64,000 bases of DNA from NCBI RefSeq assembly GCF_910592395.1, contig NC_088324.1, forward strand, positions 9,388,953 through 9,452,952, written 5' to 3'. The notes under the pieces were generated by a model. It was given only the letters and a program-made list of their open reading frames with translations. It was not told where the DNA came from and made no database searches. The position numbers and the translations under genes were made by a program. Shown piece by piece: positions 33,861 through 45,890 of the stretch. This DNA comes from Lineus longissimus (Eukaryota; Nemertea; Pilidiophora; Heteronemertea; Lineidae). Numbering within the stretch: the stretch's first letter is position 1; each line of letters begins with the position of its first letter.

Positions 33861-36130
33861 TAACTGTGGATACAAATGAGTGACACAGTACCTGACGAAG
33901 TCTTCATCCTTCACAAGGTCTCAGTTTTCCCTCCATTGATCATCCTTCTTGACTCTGTAGTCAAAGTTGAAGTCTGAAAGTAAAACTGTAGGTACGATTC
34001 AGTGAAACAAACCTCACAGTCTTTATCCTTCTCCTTGAAAATAGCACCTCCTTCCTCTCGAAAAACAGCGAAAAAAATATAGCATCATCATTTCTTTTGC
34101 ATTCCATCTCTCGAAAATGACTGGAAATGAGTCAATCTTTCTGTGTACACCTCCTTCATCTCGAAAAAAGTGAAAAAAATAGAGCAGCGCCATCTCTCTT
34201 CCATTCCATCTCTCGAAAAAGAGTGAAAAAAATAGAGCAGCGCCATCCCATTCCATCTCTCGAAAATGACTTGAAATGAGTCAATCTTTTGGTGTACACC
34301 TCCTTCCTCTCGGAAATAGAGACAAAAATGTAGCAGTGTAATCGCTCCTGCTTCGCGAAAATTACCCCGGCGTCACTTCCTTCCTTCAACGAAAACTGTA
34401 GACAAATTCTGAAAATTTAACTGTGCATAAAAAAAAAAGACAAATAAATGACACAATACCTGACGATGTCTTCATCCTGCGCTGGGTCTCAGTCTTCCCT
34501 TCATCGATCATCCTTCTCGACTATGTAATCAAAGTTGAAGTCTGAAAGCACAACTGTAGATACGATTTAGTGATGCAAACCTCACAGTCTCTGTCCTTCT
34601 TGTTGAAAATTGCACCTCCTCGTCGCTTCCTTCCTTCCTTCAACAAAAACTGCAGACCGATTCTGAAAATTTAACTATGCATACAAATGAGTGACACAAT
34701 ACCTGACGACGTCTTCATCCTTCACTAGGTCTCGGTCTTCCCTCCACTGATCATCTTTCTCGACTCTGTAATCAAAGTTGAAGTCTGAAAGTACAACTGT
34801 AGGTACGATTAAGTGATACAAACCTCACAGGCTCTATCCTTCTTCTTGAAAATAGCACCTCCTTCCTCTCGAAAAAATAGCGAAAAAAATATAGCAGCAT
34901 CATCGGTCTTCCATTCCATCTCTCGAAAATGACTGGAAATGAGTCAATCTCTCTGTGTACACCTCCTTCCTCTCGGAAATGGCGAAGAAAATATAGCAGC
35001 GCCATCTCTCTTCCATTCCATCCCTTGAAAGTGACTTGAAATGAGTCAATCTTTCTGTGTACACCAATCCTTCCTCTCGAAAAAATGGCGAAAAATATAT
35101 AACAGCGCCATCTCTCTTCCATTCCATCTCTCGAAAATGACTTGAAATGAGTCAATCTTTCTGTGTACACCTCCTTCCTCTCGAAAAAATGGCGAAAAAT
35201 ATATAGCAGCGCCATCTCTCTTCCATTCCATCTCCCGAAAATGACTGGAAATGAGTCAATCTCACATTTGTGGCACGAATTAGGGGGAGCGATATTATGA
35301 AAACATGATAATTTCCTTCAAATGTGGGCTTAAGGGTAGTGGTCACAAATAATGGTTTGATAATTTAGAGTGTCTGAAAGTACAACTGTAGGTGCGATTA
35401 AGTGATACAAACCACACAGTCTCTGTCCTTCTTCTTGAAAATAGCACCTCCTTCCTCTCAAAAAATAGCGAAAAAAATATAGCAGCATCATCGGTCATCC
35501 ATTCCATCTCTCGAAAATGACTTAAAATGAGTCGATCCTTCTGTGCACACCTCCTTCCTCTCGAAAAATAGTGAAAAAAATAGAGCAGCGCCATCTCTCC
35601 TCCATTGCATTCTCAAAAATGACATGAAATGAGTCCATCTTTCTGTGTACACCTCCTTCCTCTCGAAAAATAGCGAAAAAAATATAGCAGTGTCATCTCT
35701 CTTCCATTCAATCTCTCGAAAATGAGTCAATCTCACATTTGTGGCACGAATTAGGGGGAGCGATGTTATGAAAACATGATAATTTCCTTCAAAATGTGGG
35801 CTTAAGGGTAGTGTTCACAAATAATGGTTTCCTCCCCAGATTAGGCAAACAGTAAATATATATTGCAGAACTGAACGTTTACTTTATATGTAGATTATTT
35901 TGCTGTATAAAATCATGATTGCTTCGTTCAAAATGTAGGCTTTAATGTAGTGTTCACAAATAATGGCTTGATAATTTAAAGTGTCTGAAAGTACAAATGT
36001 AGGTTCGATTAAGTTATACAAACCTCACAGTCTCTGTCCTTCTTTTTGAAAATAGCACCTCCTTCCTCTCAAAAAATAGCAAAAAAAAAATAGCAGCATC
36101 ATCGGTCATCCATTCCATCTCCCGAAAATG

Positions 36131-36959
36131 ACTTGAAATGAGTCAATCACTCTGTGTACACCTCCTTCCTCTCGAAAAATAGCGGAAAAATATAGCACCG
36201 TCATCTCTCTTCCATTACAACGCTCAAAAATGACTTGAAATGAGTCAATCTTTCGGTGTACACCCCGTTCCTCTCGAAAAATAGCGACAAAAATGTAGCA
36301 GTGTAATCGCTCCTGCTTCGTGAAAATTACCCCGGCGTCGCTTCCTTCCTTCATCGAAAACTGTGGACAAATTCTGAAAATTTAACTGTGCATACAAAAA
36401 AAAGACAAATAAGTGACACAATACCTGACGACGTCTTCATCCTGCGCTGGGTCTCAGTCTTCCCTCCATTGATCATCCTTCTCGACTTTGTAGGCAAAGT
36501 TTAAGTCTGAAAGTACAACTGTAGATACGATTTTGTGATGACTTGAAATGACTTGAAATGAGTCAATCACTCTGTGTACACCTCCTTCCTCTCGAAAAAT
36601 AGCGGAAAAATATAGCACCGTCATCTCTCTTCCATTACAACGCTCAAAAATGACTTGAAATGAGTCAATCTTTCGGTGTACACCCCGTTCCTCTCGAAAA
36701 ATAGCGACAAAAATGTAGCAGTGTAATCGCTCCTGCTTCGTGAAAATTACCCCGGCGTCGCTTCCTTCCTTCATCGAAAACTGTGGACAAATTCTGAAAA
36801 TTTAACTGTGCATACAAAAAAAAGACAAATAAGTGACACAATACCTGATGACGTCTTCATCCTGCGCTGGGTCTCAGTCTTCCCTCCATTGATCATCCTT
36901 CTCGACTTTGTAGGCAAAGTTTAAGTCTGAAAGTACAACTGTAGATACGATTTTGTGAT
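36131..36959. repeat. Near-identical 420-bp tandem duplication
   Basis: The block 36131-36539 is repeated at 36551-36959. I saw one difference over about 409 bp (CCTGACGACG near 36424 against CCTGATGACG near 36844). This is far closer than the other satellite copies, so it is either very recent or an assembly duplication. Confidence 0.85.
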
Positions 36960-37193
36960 ACAAACCTCACAGTCGCTGTCCTTCTTTTCGAAAATAGCAC
37001 CTCCTTCCTCTCGAAAAATAGCGAAAAAAATATAGCAGCATCATCTCTTTCGAATTCCATCTCTCGAAAATGACTGAAAATGTGTCAATCTTTCTGTGCA
37101 CACCTCCTTCCTCTCGAAAAAATATATAGCAGCACCATCTCTCTTCCATTCCGTCTCTCGAAAATGACTTGAAATGAGTCAATCTTCCATTTA

Positions 37194-38059
37194 TGGCACG
37201 AATTAGGGGGAGCGATACTATCAAATCATGATAGCTTCCTTCAAAATGTAGGGTTAAATGTAGTGTTCACAAATAATGGTTTGATAATTTAAAATGACAG
37301 TGTAGGCGTCAATGTAGGTTTCTTAGTTATGGATCATTCCATGAAAAATTAATGTAGAATTAATTGTAGGTTTTCTAGAAATAAGAGTTCTTGATGAAAT
37401 TTCAAATGTAGGCTGGAGGGTGTAGGCTTCCTTCCCAGATTAGGCAAACAGTAAATGTATATTGCAGAACTGAACGTTTACTTTATATGTAGATTATTTT
37501 GCTGAATGAAATCATGATTACTTCCTTCAAAATGTAGGCTTTAATGTAGTGTTCACAGATAATGGCTTAATAATTTAAAATGTCAGTGTAGGCTTCTTGG
37601 TTATTGGAATAAATGATGTAGGGTTTCTAGAAATAAGACTTCTGGATCAAACTCAAATGTAGGCTTTAGGGTGTAGGGAATAAGCAAAATTTCAGAATGA
37701 AACATTGAGTTTGAATGTAGGTTATTTGGCTGTATGAAATCATTTTTTTTCTATCAAAATGTAGGCTTTAATGTTGTTTTCTCAACAAATGGTCTAACAT
37801 GTGTAAATGTCAGTGTTGGTTTCTTCATCATTAATTTTTTGGCTTTGAAAAAAGTACGTCTAACCAATCATAGGGTTTCTTAAAATAAGAGTCTTAATTA
37901 ACAATTCATTTTGTAGATTCTAAGAAATATTATAATTTGAAAATTTAGAAATTCCCAAGCACTAATTTAAAGTAAGTTTTTTACATCAATTCTCAAAAAA
38001 GCTTATTGTAAAACCTACAAAACAGACAATGTCCACAGTGCTTCCCCTAATTAGTACCA
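37194..38059. mobile_element. TIR-bounded element in the satellite, copy 1 (866 bp)
   Basis: It starts TGGCACGAATTAGGGGGAGC and ends with the approximate complement CCCCTAATTAGTACCA. The interior is AT-rich with many repeats of ATGTAGGCTT and AATGTAGTGTTCACAAATAA. There is no open frame of note. Copies 2 and 3 sit in the same satellite context. Partial left ends also occur near 35270 and 35739. Confidence 0.8.
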
Positions 38060-38257
38060 TAAATCTCTCGGAGTTCCACCTTCCTCTCGAAAAAAAGCGA
38101 AAAATATATAGCAGCGTCATTGGTCTTACATTCCATCCCTCGAAAGTGACTTGAAATGAGTCACTCCTCTCTGTGGCCCTCCTTCCTCTCGGAAAATAGC
38201 GAAGAAAAATATAGCAACGTTTCGAAAATGACTTGAAATGAGTCAATCTCCCATTTG

Positions 38258-39202
38258 TGGCACGAATTAGAGGAGCGATATCATGAAATCATGATAACTA
38301 CCTTTAAAATGTAAGCTTTACTGTAGTGTTCACAAATAAGAGTTGGATAATTTAAAATGACAGTGTAGGCTTCAGTGTAGGTTTCTTAGTTATGGATCAT
38401 TCCATGAAAAATTGATGAAGAATTAATTGTAGGTTTTCTAGAAATAAGAGTTTTTGATGAAATTTCAAATGTAGGCTGGAGGGTGTAGGCTTCCTTCCCA
38501 GATTATGCAAACAGTAAATATATATTTCAGAACTGAACGTTTACTTTATATGTAGATTATTTTGCTGTATAAAATCATGATTACTTCCTTCAAAATGTAG
38601 GCTTTAATGTAGTGTTCACAAATAATGGCAATAATAATGGCTTAATAATTTAAAATGTCAGTGTAGGCTTCAGTGTAGGTTTCTTGGTTATTGGAATAAA
38701 TGATGTAGTGTTAATTGTAGGGTTTCTAGAAATAAGACTTCTGGATCAAACTCAAAAGTAGGCTTTAGGGTGTAGGGAATAAGCAAAATGGGAATTTATA
38801 TTTCAGAATGAAACGTTGAGTTTGAATGTAGGTTATTTGGCTGTATGAAATCATTTTTTTACCATCAAAATGTAGGTCTAATGTTGTTTTCTCAACTAAT
38901 AGTCTAACATTTGTTGATGTCAGTGTTGGTTTCTTCATCATCAATTTGTTGGCTTTGAAAAAATTACATCTAGTCATTCATAGGGTTTCTTAAAATGAGA
39001 GTTTGAATTATCAATTCATTTTGTAGGTTCTAAGAAAAAATATAATTTGAAAATTCAGAAATACTCCAGCATTAATCTAAAGTAAGTTTTTGACATCAAT
39101 TCTGAAAAAATGTTTAGTAGATGCAGGCTTTAGCGTAAGGATGATTTGTCAAAATGCTTTTTTTATTTTTGTTGTCTGCATTGCTTCCCCTAATTCGTGC
39201 CA
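38258..39202. mobile_element. TIR-bounded element in the satellite, copy 2 (945 bp)
   Basis: The left end is TGGCACGAATTAGAGGAGCG and the right end is CCCCTAATTCGTGCCA. Its interior aligns with copies 1 and 3 almost throughout, sharing GATCATTCCATGAAAAATTG and ATTTTGCTGTATAAAATCAT. No transposase frame is visible. Confidence 0.8.
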
Positions 39203-39368
39203 TACATCCAATCTCTCTGTGTACCTCCATCCTCTCGAAAAATAGCGAAGAAAAATATACCAGCATCATTGGTCTTCCATTCCATCTCTCGAAAATGACT
39301 CGAAATAGGTCAATCTCTCTGTGTACCTCCTTCCTCTCGAAAATTAGCGAAGAAAAATATAGCATTGG

Positions 39369-40280
39369 TGGCACGAATTAGGGGAGTGATATTATGAAAT
39401 CATGACAACTTCCTTTAAAATGTAGACTTAAATGTAGTGTTCACAAATAAAGAGTTTGATAATTTAAAATGACAGTGTAGGCTTCAATGTAGGTTTCTTA
39501 GTTATGGATCATTCCATGAAAAATTGATGTAGAATTAATTGTAGGGTTTCTAGAAATAAGAGTTCTTGATGAAATTTCAAATGTAGGCTTTAGGGTGTAG
39601 GCTTCCTTCCCAGATTATGCAAACAGTAAATGTATATTGCAGAACTGAACGTTTACTTTATATGTAGATTATTTTGCTGAATGAAATCATGATTACTTCC
39701 TTCAAAATGTAGGCTTTAATGTAGTGTTCACAGATAATGGCTTAATAATTTAAAATGTCAGTGTAGGCTTCTTGGTTATTAGAATAAATGATGTAGTTTT
39801 AATTGTACGGTTTCTAGAAATAAGACTTCTTGATCAAACTCAAATGTAGGCTTTAGGGTGTAGGGAATAAGCAAAATGGGAATTTGTATTTCAGAAGTAA
39901 ACGTCGAGTTTAAATGTAGGTTATTTGGCTGTATGAAATCTTTTTTTTTCCATCAAAATGTAGGCTTTAATGTTGTTTTCTCAACTAATAGTCTAACATT
40001 TGTTGATGTCGGTGTTGGTTTCTTCATCATTAATTTTTTGGCTTTAAAAGAAATTACGTCTAGCCAATCATAGGGTTTCTTAAAATAAGAGTCTGAAATA
40101 ACAATTCATTTCGTAGATTCTAAGAAAAAATATAATTTGAAAATTTAGAAATTCCCCAGCATTAATTCAAAGTATGTTTTTAACATCAATTCAGAAAAAA
40201 AGTTTAGTAGATGCAGGCTTTAGCGTAAGGATGATTTGTTTCATTTTTGTTGTCTGCATTGCTTCCCCTAATTCGTGCCA
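39369..40280. mobile_element. TIR-bounded element in the satellite, copy 3 (912 bp)
   Basis: The ends TGGCACGAATTAGGGG and CCCCTAATTCGTGCCA are exact 16-bp inverted repeats. The flanks on both sides are satellite monomer sequence (TCTCGAAAATTAGCGAAG before, CCTCCTTCCTCTCGAAAAAC after), as for copies 1 and 2. The element and its flanks were therefore probably amplified together. Confidence 0.8.
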
Positions 40281-40717
40281 TATATCCAATCTTTCTGTGT
40301 CCCTCCTTCCTCTCGAAAAACAGCGAAGAAAATATACCAGCGTCATTGGTCTTCTATTCCGTCTCTCGAAAATGACTTGAAATGAGTCAATCTCTCTGTG
40401 TACCTACCTCCTTAATCTCGAAAAATAGCGAAAAAATATAGCAGTGTCATCTCTCCTGCTTCGTGAAAATTGCCTGTGTCACTTCCTTCCTTCATCGAAA
40501 ACTGTAGACAAATTCTGAAAATTTAACTGTGCATACAAAAAAAAAGACAAATAAGTGACACAATACCGGACGATGTCTTCATCCTGCGCTGGGTCTCAGT
40601 CTTCCTACCATTGATCATCCTTCTCGACTCTGTAATCAAAGTTGATGTCTAAAGTACAAATGTAGATATGATTTAGTGATACAAACCTCACAGTCTCTGT
40701 CCTTCTTCTCCTCGTCG

Positions 40718-41386
40718 CTTCCGGTTAAAGTGCATATATCACTGGAAGCAAGATGGTTCCCTGAATGTCATACTTCCGGTTAAAGTGCATATATCACTGG
40801 AAGCAAAGTGGTTCCCTAAATGTCATACTTCCGGTTAAAGTGCATATATCACTGGAAGCAAAGTGGTTCCCTTAATGTCATACTTCCGGTTAAAGTGCAT
40901 ATATCACTGGAAGCAAAGTGGTTCCCTAAATGTCATACTTCCGGTTAAAGTGCATATATCACTGGAAGCAAAGTGATTCCCTTAATGTCATACTTCCGGT
41001 TAAAGTGCATATATCACTGGAAGCATGGTGGTTCCCTAAATATCATACTTCCGGTTAAAGTGCATATATCACTGGAAGCAAAGTGGTTCCCTTAATGTCA
41101 TACTTCCGGTTAAAGTGCATATATCACTGGAAGCATGGTGGTTCCCTAAATGTCATACTTCCGGTTAAAGTGCATATATCACTGGAAGCCAAGTAGTTCC
41201 CTAAATTTCATACTTCCGGTTAAAGTGCATATATCACTGGAAGCATGGTGGTTCCCTAAATGTCATACATTCGGTTAAAGTGCATATATCACTGAGAGCA
41301 TGGTGGTTCCCTAAATGTCATACTTCCGGTTAAAGTGCATATATCACTGGAAGCAAAGTGGTTCCCTAAATGTCATACTTCCGGTG
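40718..41386. repeat. 55-bp satellite, 12 full copies
   Basis: Copies start every 55 bp from 40718 to 41323, with a truncated thirteenth at 41378. The monomer begins CTTCCGGTTAAAGTGCATAT. Divergence is low, mainly alternation of GCAAAGTGG and GCATGGTGG in the second half, which suggests recent homogenisation. CTTCC..AGTG..CACT..GGAAG within each monomer can form a small hairpin. No coding frame spans the array. Confidence 0.97.
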
Positions 41387-41639
41387 ATGCAATTCCCAAC
41401 AACTTCACAAATTGTCATGATAGATTCCTTGACCCCTAGAACCAATAGCCTGACACCTAAATATTCATCCTATGTCAAATTTGAAATGAAATATAGCCCA
41501 AAATACGTGGCCGCCATCTTGTTTTTGACGTCACATTTTGACACTTTCAAAGCCTACTTTCCTATACTTTTGACAAGTTGTCTGCAAGATGCACTCTTAT
41601 GAGAAAAACAAATGAAAAGGCCAGGGGCCATTGTGCTCA

Positions 41640-42240
41640 CTGGTATTTAGGTAACGACTTAATTGACAATGGACCTTGAGAAGTAGGTCGAATCAAAAAC
41701 CTGTATAATATGTAATGTATCCTTGCTGGGAGTACCAACCATAACAACTTTTTCGAACATACGAATCACTAACGAGCGAGATATCACACTTTCAAGGTTT
41801 TCACTTTTTGCCCCCTGGTGTCAAAGTCGAGACCTAGGGGGTCTTGTGAACAAAATTACAAGCCCATAGCCCTAGAAGTTACGAAACGTATGAAAACACG
41901 TATGATGTGATATATCCTTGCTAGGAGTACCTACAACACAAATTTTATAAAAAACAAATCACCAATAAGTAAGATATCACACTATTTATGTTATCAGTTT
42001 TGGCCCCCTGGTGGCCAAGTCAAGAATCAGACCGGACCGAAATTCAGTGTCAAAGATCATCTGACCTAGTTGGGGGGGGGGGGATGCATACAAAGTTTTG
42101 AGTCCATAGCCTTATCGGTTAAGAAATTTGCCACTGTTTTTGAAATAGGATACGACGGACGACGACGACGACGGACGACAGACACTGCGGTGTTGTATAG
42201 ACTCACCGTACCAGTGAGCCAAAAAGAGAAGACAAGACGT
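41640..42240. repeat. Interspersed repeat family B, copy with intact 3' tail
   Basis: This carries the same blocks as the copies at 1.9-5.4 kb: ACCTTGAGAAGTAGGTCGAA, GAGATATCACACTTTCAAGG and GGCCAAGTCAAGAATCAGAC. It ends in (GAC)n at about 42150-42180, then GACACTGCGGTGTTGTATAG and the hairpin ACTCACCGTACCAGTGAG before CCAAAAAG. A 12-base G run lies near 42072. Confidence 0.75.
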
Positions 42241-43279
42241 AAACCTATCACAAGTAGACAAATGCATTCACAGTTTGATAACAAATTAATTTGATGGGGA
42301 ATTTATTTTAACAGTGTTGTATCATCCCATCTATTGATGCTGGCATATTATGTTAGACTTTTATGATACGCAATGATTACCTTTAAAGGTGACCTGAAAC
42401 GCTTTTATCAAAATTTCAACTTGGGGTAAAAATTATAGGGCATAAAAGAAACAAGTGTGAAAACCGCAAGCTACTCATCTTTAAGTTAATTGCAGTATAT
42501 AATTCAAACATTCCAGGTGGTGCAGGTAGAACAATTGTAATGTACATTGTGATGTACTGAAATAAAATTTCATTCTTTATAAAAAAAATCACTATTAGGA
42601 AAATAATGTCTCAGTGAAACATAAAAGACAACAGGGTGTACCTAGCAAAAACTACAATTCTGATGAGTTTTAATGAGTTTGAGGGTGGTGCTGCCAGCGT
42701 AGGCCCTATTGATATTGTGAACACGTTCCTACGACCCGCAGAAGAAATTAAATAGGCCTACAAGTACTTTTCTACTTTCCCCGGGTCACTTAGAAGTAAA
42801 TAAACAGGCATCTATCAAGATTAATATAATCAATGATGCATATTCAGTCGATTTTATCAACTGATGGCGTGATATGGTGTCGATAGCGATGGATTTGTAA
42901 TCATGCACGTATGGCAGGCCGGGATGACGATGAGCAGACCGCATGGATTGCGGAATCCGCAGCGCCGTCTATGAAATCCCGGTGGCGTTTTTTAAACTAA
43001 AAATCGAGATCTACGCGGGGAAGCCGACCAGCGAGCCCACGGGCTTGAGGGCTTGCGGGGGAACGAGGGCAAAGCAGGCTGGGGAGGGGGAATACTAAAA
43101 TAAGCCTCACCATCTTTTTCAATCTCTCGGACGGTAAACCGGATTATTCATACTCGTGGCCTTATCCTAAAAATAGGCCTACTAATATTAGGGAGTCTTT
43201 GGATATGGTCGAATTTAACCTTTTTTAGCAGAGTCTTGACCTACCTGTGCGACTGGGGGAGAAGGTTAATTACCTTACC
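42241..43279. other. Stretch without recognisable features
   Basis: No exon, RNA gene or clear repeat was recognised. The stretch from 42.9 to 43.1 kb is more GC-rich than its surroundings. Confidence 0.4.
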
Positions 43280-43280
43280 T

Positions 43281-43455
43281 GATATTGGCTGATAATGAGG
43301 TGTGGTAGCCCATATCCTATTCCTACTGTGTTTGTCCATCCTCCTCTGGTGACATCCTCAATCAATGCTGCCCGAGGTCGTGGCTCCATCTTTAATCCTC
43401 TGCCGATAGTCGAAGCTGCTGGCGATCCGCACAAAGAATTTCCTCCCTGAAGAAT
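43281..43455 (-). CDS. Possible exon of an unrecognised minus-strand gene
   Basis: The minus strand shows an acceptor-like TTCTTCAG before 43455, an open stretch with an internal ATG near 43391 that reads MEPRPRAALIEDV, then a consensus donor CAG/GTAAGG at 43281. Upstream on the same strand, GATATAAAGG at 43691-43700 and an ATTGGC box could form a promoter, and GAAGTGAGT near 43586 could be a donor. The peptide after the ATG is about 37 residues and ends SQYQ. I do not recognise a family and found no continuation. It may be a non-coding RNA exon. Confidence 0.25.
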
Positions 43456-43984
43456 CTTATCGGACAAACAAATATGACTTCTAATCCTTCTAAATTATGA
43501 ACACAGTATCTCCTAACAGAACAGATCATCATGATATCTCGTCAAACAGTGGCAAATTGACAAATCGTTCATACACCACTCACTTCCGCCCAACTATCCA
43601 GCACGTGCGAATTTGTCAAGGCTCGTAACGAAACAGGACCACAACCTGTTGAAATCCATTTCTGCAATCCGTTGGTGAACGCCCGGCACGCCTTTATATC
43701 GGATACTTGGCATGCCAATCAAGTCATAAACTGTGGCTCAACGAGCCAATGAAAATGAAGCAACGTAAAAAAGGACGCTGGCCACAGTGCGGAAATTAGC
43801 CAATGAAAATGAAGCCACGTGAAAAAAGCGTGCAGCGCTCACCTCTGCACTGGCTGGCCCGTCCAATTTTGACATCACTTTGAAGTTGCAGCTGCAGACG
43901 GAGCCTATTTCAAATGTCTCGACGCCAGACTGTCGGGATTGAGATTTTGGACAACCTCGTAATTCTGACGTGTTTCTCTTGCTG

Positions 43985-44530
43985 ATTTGTCCCTCGTGCA
44001 CAAAATGCGAGAGTTTGGTCAGTGGGGCGAGGATGTTGATGCAAGTTACACAGCTGACACTTGAAAGACATGCCAAGGTTTCCGGCGGGAAACGGCAATA
44101 GGCAGGTTTTGCAAGCCTTACGAAGACGACTAAGTATAGGCTACGTAAATGTATTCAAATAAATGTATTTTACGTACTTGGTACATAGAGGGTTTTTTAA
44201 ATTGCCCGAGTCCTCCCAAACTTAGAATATATAAACGATAATTCACGAGCATTTGATGACACCACATACATTTGTACTTCGTTCCGTTCGGACCAATTCC
44301 AAGACCTGCTTATAGCCAGCTGGAAGAGATGGCTTACTGGACTGTCCAGTAAGCCGGGAGAGATTCACGACTTGTACGGCGAGGATGGAAGCAGGTGACA
44401 CTGATTGACGCATGCCAAAACAGGCCAAGGTCTTTCCGCGGGGAACGGCAATAGGCAGGTTTCAAAGGCCTTACAAATTAGAAAGTAGAGCTTGGCGAAC
44501 GACGAAATGCGTAAATGTATTTTATTCCAC
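43985..44530. repeat. Diverged direct repeat, about 345-bp spacing
   Basis: AACGGCAATAGGCAGGTTT occurs at about 44090 and again at about 44445. Each is preceded by GGCGAGGATG and TGCCAA-type phrases and followed by CCTTACAAA/CCTTACGAA and GTAAATGTATT. The second copy has a short hairpin, GGCTTACTGGACTGTCCAGT, near 44331. There is no coding evidence. Confidence 0.65.
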
Positions 44531-45890
44531 GCACAACGGCACACGGGTACCGGCGGTAGTCGGCAGACAACCATTTCTTTTCATCTCTGATGACCCCTAC
44601 CCACCCACTCCAACACTCGGTTTATTTGAAAGAATCTGTTGATACCTAGTTCGGCTACCCCGAAGGCCCTGGGCTGCCGTTCTATGCCCACAAAACGGGT
44701 AATTTACTAATTTTCATAGCTGGTCAGCAGAATGAACTGAGGTAACATTTGCCAAAAAGCAAGCCAGAAACAATCGCCAATTGCGCGTACAATAATGAAA
44801 ATTACGTCTACTAGCATATACCCGTGGCGCGGGCTGTTCGAGGTATAAAAATCAAATTGTGTGGGTGTTGGTATGTTGTGGGTTTGGTGTAAATGGGGTG
44901 CTGGTTTGTGAGTAACACTTTTTTCATGAGTGTAATACTTCTTGAAAACGGAACTATGTAACCATGTACAGTGATGTACAGGCGTCCACAATGCTAAACC
45001 AATTCTCGGAAAACCAAGATGGTGCAGACTGGTGATGTACTCGATATCAGCCGGCGATTAGCGCCAGAATGGTTTAAGTTACTGGTGTGTGCGTAAATCT
45101 TGTCTCCCATTGGGAACATTCCACTGTTTTTCTGTGTAAAATGTCTCCAGTGTTGTTGTTGTTGCTAACAGTAAACTATGATGCGGCCTTACTGGAATCC
45201 CCTACTTACTTATACTTCTAACAACAACAACAAACAACTACTGCAACTACCAACTACTGTACAGGATGTGATCATGAAAACTGGACTACAAAATGCATGA
45301 TATTGTCGCAATGACTTTATTCAAAGTACTCAAACATACCTATTAACCTCCCTTGCTCAATGAGTCAAGGGGTTCTAACTCGTCATGTATAAAATATAGC
45401 CGTCTTTCTACACAATATCTAGCACAATCAGGAGATTTTCGCCCCCGCAAGTCACCTTTCAAAAATTTCATCAGCCCATGTACTGTCATCCTGAGGCAGG
45501 GCCAGAGAAGCGAACACTGGTGCACTGTAAAACCGTCCAAGTTCGAGTCGACATCGGCGTTTTCGTCCACAAATTTTTCTACAAGCGTCGTCAATGGTAA
45601 CCATTGTTGCCAAGGAAATCAAACTCAGTTTACTGGCCGACATTTTACGCGAATATCTAAAACGAGGCAGGATTTGCCACAAATTGAGATGGGACGTGAC
45701 ATCATCATTTCCTGCCGAATTGAGAACATGTAAATAATTCTATAATATCAATGAACATATATTGAAATACATAAGTTTTTACTAAAACTTCTTAACCTAT
45801 ACAAACAAATACAGCATTTATCATAATATTATACTGGCATATACAATTACATGTACATGTACATGTATTATAATAAAAGTTATATTTCCG
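44531..45890. other. Stretch without recognised genes
   Basis: GTT and AAC trinucleotide runs in opposite orientation lie at about 45151-45168 and 45219-45237. Overlapping minus-strand frames near 45340-45680 (76-83 codons) are not recognised. The 3' UTR of the SLC43-like gene is expected at the upper end of this stretch. Confidence 0.5.

Larger units (their letters stand above)
33650..40480. repeat. Complex satellite domain of 104-106-bp monomers
   Basis: The dominant monomer contains CCTCCTTCCTCTCGAAAAA, ATAGCAGCGCCATCTCTC and TCGAAAATGACTTGAAATGA. Successive copies of one phrase at 35002, 35108 and 35212 give spacings of 106 and 104 bp. The array is broken by a recurring non-monomer block (ACTTTGTAATCAAAGTTGAA) and by three TIR-bounded elements listed separately. 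Minus-strand open frames of up to 147 codons run through the copies because the monomer lacks stops in some phases. Their proteins are plain repeats and are not called as genes. Confidence 0.85.

Noticed and set aside
34023-37224. Minus-strand open frames of up to 147 codons with repeated phrases such as FERWNGREMALLYFF
   Set aside because: They are translations of the satellite monomers. The frame shifts between copies because the monomer length varies, and there is no start, splice or domain evidence.
33650-41386. CRISPR-like array in the repeat domain
   Set aside because: The repeats are head-to-tail satellite monomers with no unique spacers, in a eukaryotic genome.
45343-45682. Overlapping minus-strand frames of 76 and 83 codons near the end of the SLC43-like gene
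   Set aside because: They are in competing phases with no recognisable domain. Joining to the 43.3-kb candidate exon gives an early stop.
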